Shown one piece after another: positions 20,001-54,044 of a stretch of DNA of 64,000 nucleotides; position 1 is the first letter of the stretch, and each line of letters begins with the position of its first letter. Origin of the DNA: Phaeosaccion multiseriatum (taxonomy: Eukaryota > Ochrophyta, other classes); the NCBI GenBank assembly GCA_965112735.1, contig OZ218964.1, forward strand, positions 2,542,001 through 2,606,000, in the 5' to 3' direction. The notes below the pieces were generated by a model. That model ran no database searches, was not told the DNA's origin, and saw only the letters and a program-made list of their open reading frames with translations. The position numbers were made by a program, and so were the translations under genes.

Positions 20001-22940
20001 ACAGTAGCCAGAATAGAGAGGGGGGGTGAGGGAGAGAGAGTGTGTGGGAGTGAGCTACCTCAGCAGGGAGAAGCAGCTGCTCTGCCGGAGGGGGGGGGGG
20101 ACAGGAGAGGAGAGATGGCTCGGAGGGAGAGAAGGGAGGGACACCCTCCACCATCCCTATCACACCCGACACCAGGTACTACCTGGTCTGTTCATAAGGG
20201 GCGTGCCCGACATGCAAATGGCGACTGTCGCCCTCTGCAGCAGAGGCACAACGGCCTTGGTGCGCTTGGCGTCTCTGGATTTGATCATGTGGCTCTCGTC
20301 AGCGATGATGCACTTCATCTGAGGGGGTTGGTGATACAGGGGAAGGGAAGGGCGGTGGGCGGTGGGTATTTGTTAAAAGCATCATCATCCCCCTCAGATT
20401 GAGATTGCTGACATAAGAGCTCGACATACGTTGCTTGTTTGGGCTTGCCATGTGCTTGACATGGCCGCTTGACATCATTGCTTAACGTAACGTACCTGTC
20501 CCTCCTTGAGCAGGCCCATGTCTCTGAGGTTGGCGGCAAGGTCATAGCTTGTGATGTATACCTTCACCCCGGGCTTGTCCAGAGCGGCGCCTTTGGTCTT
20601 CTGCGAGGGGCAGAGAGAGAGGGTAAGGGGGGTGATCTGGTGGTCTGTCCTGACACTCGGACTGAGGCCTGACACCAATTCACGAAGGACAAGGAGGCCA
20701 AAGCTGTGTAGCTGCCGAACTGGTGAGCTGCTGTAGCTGTGTCTGTCTGTCTCACTCACTCACCTGTACCAGCTCCACCTCCTCCTTCTCGATGCGAGTC
20801 CATTTCAGCAGCTCTTTCCGCCAGTTCAGCCGCACGTTGCTGCAGAGAGGAGGAGAAGGGGCGGAGGGGTGGAGAGGGAGACAGTCAGTCAGTCAGTCAA
20901 TCAGTACCTGGTGTCAGTCAGTCAATCAGTGCTTCATGTCAGCCTTACTTGGGACACACAATGAGGAGCGGCCAGGCGTCTGGGAAGGCGGTTGCCACCG
21001 CGATTCCCTGCAGAGTCTTGCCGCATCCCATCTCATCACCCACCAGCACACGCGCCTGACGGACCAGGGAGAGAGGAACATGGGCAAGAAGAGTATGGGC
21101 AGGAGGATGGCAGTCAGGTCGATCCCCCCCAACGCTATTAGCTGAAACTGAAACTGGAGACTAAAGGCTCACATTTCTTCCTTTGTCTCCCCCTCCCCTC
21201 TCGAACGAGGGGACAACACTTAGGCACTTACGCACACACCAACTCACCCCACCCACCCACTCACCCACTCACTAGCTCACTCACCCACGCACTCACTCGC
21301 CCACTCACTTACCCCCTTACTCACTCACCCACCCCTGACCAACCCACCCATATACTTCCACCCGCCAAATCATTGACATACTACCTCTCTGGCGATGGCA
21401 AACTTGACGGCCTCGAGCTGGAAAGGGTATAGAGCTTTCAGCAGTTTGGACGGAACATTACGTAAGCGTCGCTCAACCCTCTGCCGCACCGGCCCTGCCT
21501 CCTCCTCCTCCTCCTCCTCCTCCTCCTGCTGCTGCTGCTCCACAGGCATCTGCCAGCCGACCTCCTAAGGGCAGGGAGTGGAGGGGAGAGGACGGGAGAG
21601 GAGAAAAGGGGAGGGGAGGAGACGGGAGGGGAGGGGAGGAGACGGGAGGGGACGGGAGGGGACGGGAGGGGAGGGGTGGGGAGGGGAGAGGACGGGAGGG
21701 GAGGGGAGAGGCGGAAGAGCCGTCATGTCATGTCCACACAGGGAAGGGTGGAGGGTGTAAAGGTGGAGAAGGGCTGTGGCTCAGCAGTCGTCTCCGCCGA
21801 GCAAGGCGCAATAGGGGGTCCTCATGGAGCACCCTCCATCACAACCTGCCTCCTGCGCTCTGCCCTCGACGCTCCCGTCCCTCCCTCTGCTTTCCCCAGC
21901 TGCTGTTGCTTCTCTAGTATCGTATCATCTCCGGTGGACAGTCGGTTGGTCAGTCAGTCAGTCAGTCAGTCAGTCAATCAGCCCTACCTTCTTCTTTTGA
22001 GGCTCCAGATTGACACCCACCCCCTCCCTCATGGCCTCCAGCGAGAGCCTGAGACACGTGGAGCCCCTCAGCTTGTGCTCCAGAAAGGGCGGGAGCGGCT
22101 TGACGTGAAACACGCTGCCAGGGAGGCCCTGCGGGTGCGTGCGTGCGTGCGTGTGTGCGTCCGTGGGTGGGAAGTGCGTGGGTGGGCAATGAGGGTGTGT
22201 GTGGGGGGGGGGGGGGGCGGGCCGCATTGAGGAAGGCGCGGGGTGGAGCACAATCGGGCAAGCCTTCCATCCCCGCCCCCCCTTTTCAATGGAAGGGGAG
22301 ATCAAATCTGCAAAACGAAGCCCGCCACGATCAAACGGCCGTGCAGCACCATCGACTCCGCCCTGCTTCGTTCGCTGCTTGCCTTGCTGCTTGCCGCGCC
22401 GCTTACCCTGATCTGCTTGACGATGCTGTCGTGCTTGTCGATGGGGAAGAGCCACTTCTTTTCCGTCGAGTCGAAGCTCCCGCCACTCCTCTTGCACAGC
22501 TCGACCAAGTCCCTGTGGTACTTGTGCACCAGAGAGAACATGAAGGGGTCGAAGCTGTGCACAGCGAAGCTCACAACAATGCCATGCTCCTGCTGCGGCG
22601 GCTGCGGTTTCCCGTATCCCGCCTTCCCTCCCCCCTTCCCTCTCCATCCTCCTCTCCCCCCCCGCCAAGACATGGAGCCTCACGCGTGATGACTTGGTAT
22701 CGGGTTGTGAGTCAGTTTATATCCTCGTGGCACGGGCACGACCGTGGGGACTACGCTACTTCCCTCCTTCTCTCTTCCCTCCCCCCCCCCCCTTCGGAGA
22801 GAGGGAGACCTCCAGTCTCTTAACTTCTACCTGCCGCCTCGCGGCATACGCGAACCTCTCGGGAGTAGGGTCTTGATGGATGAAATATGAATACTGCTTC
22901 GTCTCCACTGCGTCCTCCTTCTCTTCGCACAAAACCCTGC
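14299..22940 (-). CDS. SMARCAL1/ZRANB3-family SNF2 annealing helicase with RanBP2 fingers
   Basis: ATP-dependent DNA annealing helicase for stalled replication forks. Phased minus-strand exons are 22592-22407, 22128-21988, 21564-21385, 21055-20949, 20839-20764, 20600-20496, 20318-20183, 19991-19891, 19657-19460, 19263-18965, 18765-17346, 16992-16861, 16493-16389, 16198-16115, 15906-15282, 15125-14753 and 14446-14299. An earlier exon probably ends at 22831; the start codon is unresolved. A HARP-like segment is at 22592-22407 (FDSTEKKWLFPIDKH). Walker A is GDEMGCGKT (about 21030), motif II is DESH (about 20300), motif III is SGTPLMNRP, lobe-2 motif IV is VVFAHH (17346), and motif VI is EDRIHRIGQT (16198). 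Between the lobes sits a segment of roughly 500 residues with three zinc fingers. The C-terminus carries an RPA-binding-like helix and poly-Gln. No HNH nuclease is seen. Family secure; fork role inferred from homologues. Confidence 0.92.
14470..14553. repeat. (GGA)n tract in last helicase intron
   Basis: A GGA/TCC trinucleotide run; on the coding strand it is a pyrimidine tract upstream of the acceptor CTATAG at 14447. Confidence 0.9.
14753..14815 (-). other. RPA32-binding-like helix
   Basis: Encodes SKLSPAQRERIRANREAALAK, continued after splicing by LKAKRERE. The pattern resembles the LTEEQRKKIEENRQKAL motif that binds RPA in SMARCAL1, but it lies at the C-terminus here and not at the N-terminus. 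Confidence 0.7.
14905..15120 (-). repeat. CCTGAC 6-bp coding minisatellite (Gly-Ser-Pro)
   Basis: About 35 degenerate copies of a 6-bp unit inside helicase exon 15125-14753 encode a (GS/GP)n linker. It is phased with the exon and separates the SIM-like region from the RPA-binding-like helix. Confidence 0.9.
16995..17290. repeat. (GT)n, (GA)n and GGGTCAGTCA 10-bp array in intron
   Basis: In the helicase intron 17345-16993. GT/GA dinucleotides fill 16995-17075; a 10-bp GGGTCAGTCA array with a few longer units fills 17107-17285. Confidence 0.95.
17346..18765 (-). other. Interlobe insert with three RanBP2 zinc fingers and SIM-like motifs
   Basis: One 1420-bp exon codes for most of the insert. 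The RanBP2 fingers (W-x-C-x2-C-x10-C-x2-C) are at about 18619-18558, 18307-18248 and 17948-17889. Finger 2 keeps the Thr-Phe after the second Cys that NZF fingers use for ubiquitin. Finger 3 has Val in place of the usual Asn. EVLDLVISDDEEE (about 17720) and VVLDLVDTDEEE (about 17635) look like SUMO-interacting motifs. The exon ends with lobe-2 motif IV, VVFAHHM. Confidence 0.88.
19321..19396 (-). repeat. Tandem array of the dispersed oligomer (15-bp TTGGCGATACAGCAG)
   Basis: Five tandem 15-bp units (last one variant) lie in the intron between helicase exons 19657-19460 and 19263-18965. The unit is the reverse complement of CTGTATCACCAA plus CTG, with one base change. Confidence 0.95.
20319..20340 (-). 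promoter_or_regulatory. Splice acceptor containing the dispersed oligomer (helicase DESH exon)
   Basis: On the minus strand CCTGTATCACCAACCCCCTCAG immediately precedes the exon at 20318 that encodes the DESH motif. The last part diverges from the consensus. Confidence 0.75.
21575..21716. repeat. GGGGA/GGGAC purine repeat in intron
   Basis: Imperfect GGGAGGGGAGGAGAC repeats; on the helicase coding strand they form a long pyrimidine tract within intron 21987-21565. Confidence 0.85.
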
Positions 22941-23346
22941 TCAAGATTTACATCCTCCCGCGCTAAAAACAAACAAACCAGAATTAAAGTTTCAGCTGTT
23001 GGTTCGCCGTCGCGTGTGACATGATGGTCAAAGAGTAGTAGAGGGAGAGACAAAGAGAGAGAGGTGAGCAGGGAGAGGGGGGGTGGAGGCTGAAGATAGA
23101 CGTATCGAAGGGCCAGAAGCTGCCGCTGCTGCCGCTGCTTCTTCTCCTCTGAAGCCTAGAAGCTGCCAATCAATCATGACGTTTATTTGCTCTCTATGGC
23201 CCCAATCAATCCCCCTCTCTCCCCCACACCTTGGCGAGTACAATTATCCTCAAGCACACCCACCGCGCGTCCCCTGCTGCTCCTCTCTCTATCTTTGTTA
23301 CTTCCTCTCCCCCACGCAGAGCGAAAGAGGGTAAGGAGAGAGCACG
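22941..23346. promoter_or_regulatory. Divergent promoter region between helicase and elongase
   Basis: This interval between the unresolved 5' end of the helicase and elongase ATG 23347 should hold both promoters. It includes ATGACGTTTATTT at about 23176, with the GACGTT core also found at 9004 and 28703. Part of it may be 5' UTR or a first helicase exon. Confidence 0.5.
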
Positions 23347-23908
23347 ATGGGCTACACGGAGACAGCCACAGCGGTGGGCGACGTGGTAATTGACTGGGCC
23401 CTGGATGGCCGGGCGAGAGGCACGACGGGCGACTGGCCCCTCGCCGACGCGCCCACCGCCTTTGGCATTGGTAAGTACAGGACAGCACGTGACGCACCCG
23501 TCTCCCTGAGGCAAGGCAATGCTGACGACGCTCCTCTCCCGTCCCTCCCCTCCCGTCCCTCCTCTCCCCCAAAAGCCATCGCCTACGTGAGCTTTGTGCT
23601 GGTGGGGTCGCTGGTCATGTCCAAGGCAGGACTGCCCGCCATGGACAAGCTCACCTACCCCCTGCGCTTCGGCTACAACCTGGTGCAGATGATGCTGTGC
23701 AGCTACATGTGTCTGGAGGCCGGCATCATTGGCCTCAGGGAAGGCTACGGTATCCTGCCATGCGTGTCCTACAACAGCATCAAGCCCCCCGTGGCTAATG
23801 TGCTGTGGCTCTTCTACATTAGCAAGGTGGGCTGGTTGTGGAGGGGGGCAGGGGAGGGGAGAGACAGAGGGCGCGCGGGAGAGGTAGAGCGAGAGCGAGA
23901 CACACACA

Positions 23909-23945
<37 letters not shown>

Positions 23946-23961
23946 GGAGAGAGAAAGAGCG

Positions 23962-23993
<32 letters not shown>

Positions 23994-24026
23994 GGAGAGA
24001 GAAAGAGCGAGACACACACACAGAGA

Positions 24027-24101
<75 letters not shown>

Positions 24102-24996
24102 AAGAGCGAGAGAGAGAGAGAGAGCTACAGACTGACGGACGAGCGGGGTTGAGATGGCTGGGGCAGTGCCGATGGGGAGGCAGGCCAGAGCTCCACTCAT
24201 GCTCAGTGTCAAGTGTCCAGCAGCTGACCGAGCAACCTCTACTCAATCACTCACTCACCCACCCACCTACCCATCCACCCACTGGCTCACGCACCCACTA
24301 GCTCACCCACCCACTCACTCACCCACTCACTCAACTCCCTCCCTTCCTCCCTCCTTCACCATACATCATGACATCGCAAGGTGCTGGACTTTATGGACAC
24401 AGTGTTCATTATCACAGGCAAAAAGTGGAAGCAGCTCTCCTTCCTACACGTGTATCACCACACCACCATCTTCCTTTTCTACTGGCTCAACATGAATGCC
24501 GGCTACGACGGAGACGTGTTCCTGACCATTGTGCTCAACGGTTTCATTCACGCCGTCATGTACACGTACTACTTTGTGGCCCTACATACAAAGGACATTT
24601 GGTGGAAGAAGTGAGTGCAGTGCAGTGCTAAGTTTCAGTTCTTCAGGATACCTCCTCCCCCCGAGTCCTGACACCTCCTACCACTGACACCCACCATCAG
24701 CTTCTCACGACCTTCATGACCTCCTCTCCCACCTCCCCGCTCCCCTCGTCCTGACACCTCCTATCAGGTTCATGACCTCCCTTCAGCTTATCCAGTTCAT
24801 GACCATGAACGCCCAGGCACTGTACCTCATGGTCACAGGCTGTGACACATACCCCGTGCGAATCGTCCAGGCCTATATGCTCTACATCTTGACCCTTGTA
24901 GTGCTCTTTGGCAACTTCTTCGTTCAGAGCTACATGAAGGGAGGCAAGGCCAAGGCCGGGGGGGGCAGCAACGGGATCAAGGCCAAGACTTTGTAG
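23347..24996 (+). CDS. ELO-family fatty-acid elongase (PUFA type)
   Basis: Condensing enzyme (3-ketoacyl-CoA synthase) of ER fatty-acid elongation. Exons are 23347-23470, 23576-23826, 24381-24610 and 24768-24996; phases agree and give 277 aa, normal for ELO proteins. Motifs are LDFMDTVF with KKWKQLSFLHVYHH (His box at residues 148-152), then NGFIHAVMYTYYF and LQLIQFMTMNAQ. The Gln ahead of the His box and the MYTYY motif are typical of polyunsaturated-chain elongases; the exact substrate cannot be read from the sequence. Several hydrophobic membrane spans are present. The C-terminus KAKTL fits a dilysine ER-retrieval signal. The gene is divergent from the helicase. Intron 2 is full of CA and GA repeats. 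Confidence 0.95.
23895..24126 (+). repeat. (CA)n/(GA)n block in elongase intron
   Basis: Alternating ACACAC and GAGAGA tracts in intron 2, followed by degenerate CTCACCCA repeats up to about 24345. Confidence 0.95.
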
Positions 24997-26941
24997 ACAA
25001 GACGTATGCAACTAAGCTAAGCGTATGCAAGGAGGTGGACGCAATTGGGCGGAGGGGCGGGAGGAGGGAGTGTGTGGCGGGATGGGGGTGGGCCAAGAGG
25101 GGCGTGGCAAAACTGAAACGGCAAGACTGAAACGGCAAGACTGAAACGGGTGCAGGGCGAACCTGCTTGCTCCTTGCTGGCGAGGCGCAGGCATACGGGC
25201 ACTCTGCAGGGGTAGGGTGGTGCACTGGTTGCTGGCGATGACGGCCTGTCTGCCTTCCTGTCTGCGCCTTTCCTGCTTTGGCCTGCCCCAGTTGGGAGTC
25301 GGGAGAGGAGGGGAAGGGAGGGGAGGGGAGGGGAGGGGAGGGGAGGGGCGGGGGATGGATAGAGAGCCTGGAGGGGAGGGGAGGAGGAAGAAAGGCGGGG
25401 GGGGGGGGGGTAAGGGAAGGGAAGGGCAGAGGAGAGATGATTTTTAAAGAGTGATGTGGTGACGTAATGTGTTACGTGAGGTGACGTGTACACAGCAGCA
25501 GCAGGAGGAGGACGTGGACGAGGACGATGACGAGGACGACGACGACGAGGAGGAGGAGGAGGAGCAGGAGTAGCAGCAGCAGGAGGAGGAGGAGGAGGAC
25601 GAGGAGGGCAGGGGAGAGAAGGAGGAGGAGGATCAGCAGAAGCAGGAGCAGGGGGGCGAGGAGAAGGTAATACGAACGACTTTCAAGGGCGTACTTTCGT
25701 GAAAGTGGAGAGAGAGCGTGGATCGCCACAGTCGCCTTTGGAGAGTGGAGGGCGGGGCGGAGGGGGAATTAGGGGCGTTGCATGGGAATGGAAATGGGGC
25801 GGCAGTTGGTGATATACAGCAACAGTCGTATCGGCAGAAGTTGGTGATAATAGTAGTAGCAGCAGCAGCAGCGGCAGCACCAGCAGGAGCAGCAGGAGCA
25901 GAAGGGCGAAGATCTTCGGAGCATTTGATCCGCGCGGTGGCTGCCTAGATGCTTACTCTCTCTCTCTATAAAGAGGGGACAGCAAAGGACGGGGGGTCGA
26001 ACTAAGGCGGAGACGGAGGGGGGTAAAGGCATCGCGATGGAACGGGGGAGGGGGGGGGGGGGGGCAGCTCCGTTCAGTCCTCCCCTTCAGTCGGTCACCA
26101 AAGACTTTGCCACTAACTTGTTTTATAATGTTATACTTGGTACTACGTACTACGTAGTAGTATTTATGATTAAGAAGAAAGACCGCCTCACTTACTTCAC
26201 TCAGGCCACTGGAGGGGACTGAAGTGAAGCACAACCTTTCCACCTTTTTCTCTGACCTTTAACCTTTATTCTCCCTTTGGGGGAAGCACCAAGCACATGC
26301 CTCTCCTTTTTTTGTGTTTATGTGTTGGTAGTACGCACTAATATAAGAAGCAACTAGAGAAGAGACGAGACGACACATCTGCTGCCATCTACCCACCCTC
26401 CCATGCCCTAGGCTGCTGTATCATCAACTGCTGCGGATGATCAACATCAACACGTGTCCCTCCCTTATGAGCGGCTGACGGGAGCGCAGATGGCATCATA
26501 TGGTGGGGACACCTGCATGGGTCGGTCGCAGCTCGCTCACTCGCCGCCACAAAGGGCTCCCTTTCTCTGATTGCTTGACTGCTCTGACTCACTCACTCAC
26601 CCCCTCACTCACTCACTCACTCACTCACTCACTCACTCACTCACTCACTCACTCACTCAGCTCTTTCTCATCTGGGAGGGAGGAAGGGAGGGCGAGATGC
26701 TGTTTGTTCTTCGATAAGGTCCATACCGCCCTTCAACTCATGCCCCCGGTTTTGTCTCCTTTCCACTAAAGGAAGCGCAGCGAAGCGGAGGGAGGGAAGA
26801 AGAAAGAGGGCGAGACGAGGGGAGCCCGCCATCCCATTAAACCAGTCTTGTTGACTCCGTCACTCACATATACTCAGCCTGAGGCCTCCTAAGACTCGGA
26901 CCCTCATCAGCAGTCACAACTGGCACCAGCCACGAACTCTG
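24997..26941. other. Convergent intergenic region, elongase to ICT1
   Basis: About 1.9 kb without a supportable gene. It holds three AACTGAAACGGCAAG-type units (25110-25150), a GGGGA run (25305-25350), GAG/GCA trinucleotide tracts (25490-25660, 25855-25905), three oligomer copies (about 25802, 25838 and 26413) and a (CTCA)n tract (26590-26660). AT-richer unique sequence lies at 26100-26370. CTCTCTCTATAAAGAGGGG at 25958-25976 resembles the core of the 44-bp PDI intron repeat. GTGACGTAATGTGTTACGTG occurs at about 25450-25480. Confidence 0.6.
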
Positions 26942-28581
26942 CTACCAATCGGTGGGCTTTCTGCGGTTGGCTTTGGTTTCCGAGCGGCGCTTCTTGTCCT
27001 TCAACATACGCTCCTTCCCAATCTTTCCCCTCCCCTCTCTCATGGATCGCTCCTTGGGTACAATGTAGGCCTGCTCCACTGCGTCGCGCAGCTTCTTCAT
27101 CGCATCTGGTGGGGGAGGTGGGGGGGGGTGAAGGAGGGAGGGAGGGAGGGAGAGTGTTAAGACCTAGTGAACTAAACCTGACTTGGGGCTGATGAGCTGA
27201 AGCTGAAGCTGAACTCACCCATCCGGTTCTGCTTCTGCGTGCGGTACTCGGAGCTGGTGGTAATGAGATCCCCGGCCTTGTTGACCTGTGCACCACATTA
27301 CAGTTACACGACAGTTACACGACAGATACACACGTGGTACAGTTACACACGCACTTTCTTGGTTCTGAAGGGGGAATAGAGGGGGGGGGATCATAGGGGA
27401 TAGCACTGACCGACTTACCTTGTTGCTCTGCTGCTCCTTCAGCCGCTCGCGGACCTCCACCGGCATCCAGTCGGCCTCGTCCACGTTGAACCTTAACGGT
27501 GCAGCCAAACAAAGTTAACGTTGGAGGTGAATGGATGGCATCCCTGTCGTTCTCTAGCCTTCGCTGCCCGTCCCTTCCCCGTCATGTGCCATCTGTTGCC
27601 ATCCTCCGCGTGCTCCCTCCCCCAACGCCCGCCCCCCCCCCTCGCCACACCGCCTCAATAGGATAAAGTTCGATGACGCCCCCCTTCCTCCCCTCATCAG
27701 CACCGCAGGGACAGTGCACCGCATCGCGCCGTACCTGATCTCGACTTTGGTGTTGACCTTATTCACATTCTGGCCGCCCGCCCCTCCAGATCGGGTGAAA
27801 CTGTCAGAGACAGAGCAAGTGGGGGACGGAGGAGGGAGAGAGAGAGGGGGTGAGAGACTGATAGACTGAGAGAGAGAGAGAGTGAGAGGCACATAGAGAG
27901 GCGGGTGGGTCGGACATGGGGAGACACAGAGAGAGATGCTCAGGATAGGAGGGGAGAGGACGGGGGAGGAAGGGTCGGTAGTCACCAGGATAAAGGAGGG
28001 GAGGGAGGGGAGGACGCGTCGGTAGTCACCTGAATTCGAGACGGTCTTCCGGGATTCTAACGACAGCACTGAGGGAGCGAATGCCTATAACAGGGGCACG
28101 AATAGGAAGAGCGACAGGTGACATATCATGAGGAGGGCACAGCAAAAAAAGAAAGGGGAGGAGTAGGAGAAGAGGAGGGGAGTAGAAGGACGGGGGAAGT
28201 GAGGGCGGTGTGCGAGAGCGCCACGGAAAACAGAGGAAGCGCTGTGTGCCGGCAGGCAGAGTATAGCACCGCCCCCTTCCTTCTCCCAATACACGCCACG
28301 CACGCACACGTACCTCTCTGCCGTGAACGCCGAGGCTGCTGCTGCTGAGGGCCCTGCGACCGCTGACTCAGGCCCAGCGGGAGCCCAGGAGCAGAAGTGG
28401 TTACAAACGCTATCCTAGCTCTCGCCATCCCCCCCATTGCTGCGGTTGGGTCGGCGCCTGCCGCCCTTCCCCTGTTCCCCCCTCCCCCGACTGCTGCTGC
28501 GGCACCTCTGCACCCTCTTCCCCCCAGCGCAAACGCGCAGGCATTGACCACCCCGGCCAGGTACCTACGAGGGATCAGCAT
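26942..28581 (-). CDS. ICT1: ICT1/MRPL58-type codon-independent peptidyl-tRNA hydrolase
   Basis: Rescues stalled organellar ribosomes by hydrolysing peptidyl-tRNA, probably in the mitochondrion. Minus-strand exons are 28581-28314, 28084-28030, 27800-27735, 27491-27419, 27285-27219 and 27105-26942; phases agree and give 230 aa. The first about 95 residues are Ala/Gly/Arg-rich and fit a transit peptide. The RF-1 domain starts IPEDRLEFSFTRSGGAGGQN, with the catalytic GGQ at residues 116-118, then NVNKVNTKVEIRF. The basic tail (KDKKRRSETKANRRKP) matches the ribosome-binding C-terminal extension of this family. Stop codon-reading domains of true RF1/RF2 are absent. It is divergent from the large plus-strand gene, 197 bp between start codons. 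Confidence 0.93.
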
Positions 28582-28778
28582 GGCCTTCGTTGCGCTCGCC
28601 ACCTTGTCACACAAGCCGTCTACGACAATTGCTCTCCCTCGCCGCTATCACTCACTGACATACTGTAAGTGGCCCAATCTCAAGCAAATCACTGGCATAG
28701 GTGACGTTACGTATCAAAAAAACAGAGTTCATCATGATGCCAAGCGGGAGTAGCGAGACGGGGCGAGGGTGAGGAATA
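28582..28778. promoter_or_regulatory. Divergent promoter between ICT1 and the 35-exon gene
   Basis: The interval is 197 bp between opposing ATGs. It includes GTGACGTTACGTATC at 28701-28715, again a GACGTT core, followed by an A run. Function is inferred from position. Confidence 0.55.
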
Positions 28779-51929
<23,151 letters not shown>

Positions 51930-52610
51930 CGCAAGGGTTAGGGTTAGGGGAGCAAGCAGCCACGGCCAAGGAAGAGGGGTCGTCTCGCGGAAGAAGCAGT
52001 CGTCACTCATCCAGGCCTTGAGTACCTGGGGACGGCAGCAGATGGCAAGAGCGCCTGTTGTCACTGTTGGGTCAGCAGCCCAGCAGGCTTGGAGCGTCTT
52101 CCCTTCATGTGTATCTGCTGGTATGCCTTCCACTGCCATCCCTCTGTTTCCAGCTTGGAGAGAGGCAAGCGCCAGCGACTTCAAGGACATCGCCAAAGAC
52201 TCGATGGGACAATATGCACTGACTTCATCGGAATGATTTGTGAAATGCTTATCATAGGGGCTTGCTTGAAATCACAGCTGCTAGAACCAGCAGGTGTGCC
52301 CATGACTTAGAAGTATCTGCTACTACGAAGTACAACTTTCTATCTACTACAGTACACCGCGCGTATATCGCTGCGAGCTATTATTCCTTCAGCGCTTCGC
52401 TCGATGTATGAGGAGGGCTGGGCCGGCAAAGCAAAGCAGTTGGTACTTCCTGCAGTGCTGCGTCAGTGTGCCTTCCACTGCCATCCCCCCCTCTCCCTAT
52501 CTCTCTCCTCTCCGCCACCCCTCCTTCCCCTGAAATGCCTCTTCAAGTGTAAAGTGCTCTGCTGCCCATATGCCTCAGGCGCCTGCTTGACACATGCTGC
52601 TTGACACATG
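51930..52610. other. Convergent intergenic region, 35-exon gene to MAP3K-like
   Basis: 680 bp between two stop codons. It contains GGGTTAGGGTTAGGG at 51935-51949 (too short to be a telomere), two CCACTGCCATCCC copies (52128, 52477) and one CTGCCCATATGCCTC (52562). No gene is seen. Both polyadenylation regions should be here. Confidence 0.6.
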
Positions 52611-54006
52611 TCAGGGCCTCTGACCGGCCGTGACACCCCCGCCGCCAGTACCCCTCGCAGCACCCCTCCCCCCGCCACTGCTGTTGCTGCTCCTGCTGCT
52701 GCTGGTCCGATCGCTGGCGGTGCGATCGCTGGCGGTGCGATCACTGCCGGAGCTGTAGTCGCTCACAAAGCGCTGCCCCACCACCGACGAGGGCGAAGAC
52801 GAGAACATGTCACTACCGCCGCTGATGGCAGCCCCCGCCACACCTGTCACACCTGTCACACCTGCCACACCTGTCACACCTGTCACCCCTGCCACCCCTG
52901 CTGCTGCTCGAGCCGCGCCAGTGGCGACACCCATCCTTAGCATCGCACGGGCGACAACCGTGTCGGAGTCCGAGGTGTCAGGACTCGCTCCTCGTCCTCC
53001 TCGTCCTCCTCTTCCTTTGCTCCTTCCTCTCCCTGACACGGGCTGGGCGGGTGCCCGCTGTTGCTGCTGCTGCTGCTGCTGCTCGCGTGGAGGAGCCTCT
53101 GCAGCAATTGGTGATACAGCAGCTGCCCCCAATACGCCCTCTGCACTGACTTTGCCGCCTCCGTCGTCGTGCCTCCCCCATGCAGCTGCTACTGCTACTG
53201 CATCACCAAGAGCTGCTGCTGCTGCTGCTGCTATAGAGTCTTCGCCAGGTGCGTGGTCCAATACACTCTCCACGCTGCCGCTCCGACGGCGGGGCCGCTC
53301 CTTGTCCGTCTCCCTGCTGCGCCGCCTGCCGTGCCTCCTCTGGGGCAGCTCCAGGGGGGCGGTGCCCTCCAAACTGGAACCCACACCCCCACCGCCGCCG
53401 CCGGAACTGGCTAGTGCCTGGCTGGCTAGTGCCTGGATGGGAGGTTCGCCCCTCCTCTTGCCCGCAAAGGGGTTGACTGCTGTCCCTGCCGCACCGCCGC
53501 CGGCCCTTCTTGCCCCCGAAGTGGCCTCGTGAAGTGCCTCGTGTCGGTGCGGACGGATCCCCAACTGCTCTTGCTCTTCCACTCCTTCATCTCCTCCGTC
53601 GCCGCCTTCTGTAAAGTCTCTCATCGCAATGAGGCTGCTGCTCAGCCGCCGGTGAGAGGTCGGAGGAGAGCTGTCGGCGGCACCACTCGATTGCTGCTGT
53701 ATCACCAACTGATGGGCCTCCTCAAAGGAGTGAAAGTGCTCTCCACCATCCTGCCCGCCGCCCCCACCCGGACTGCCAATACTTCCTAGGCTGCCCATGC
53801 CCCCTCCTTGTCCTCCCCCCCCCCCTCCCCGACCGCTGCGACTGCTCCTAGTGCTAGCGGGCCCAGTCGAGACGGGCTGGGGGTGACCAGCGGCTCTCCT
53901 CCGGCCAGAGAAGGGGTTGCCGGAGTTAGGGGTAGGGGCGGGGGAGACGAGTATCTCCACGTCACCTCCCTCTCCATATGGCTGCTGAATCACCAACTGA
54001 TGGTGC

Positions 54007-54044
<38 letters not shown>

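Noticed and set aside
25472-26243. Leucine- and alanine-rich open frames between elongase and ICT1
   Set aside because: They come from GAG/GCA trinucleotide repeats and show no splice chain or domain.
51935-51949. GGGTTAGGGTTAGGG as interstitial telomere
   Set aside because: Only about two and a half units; too short to claim.
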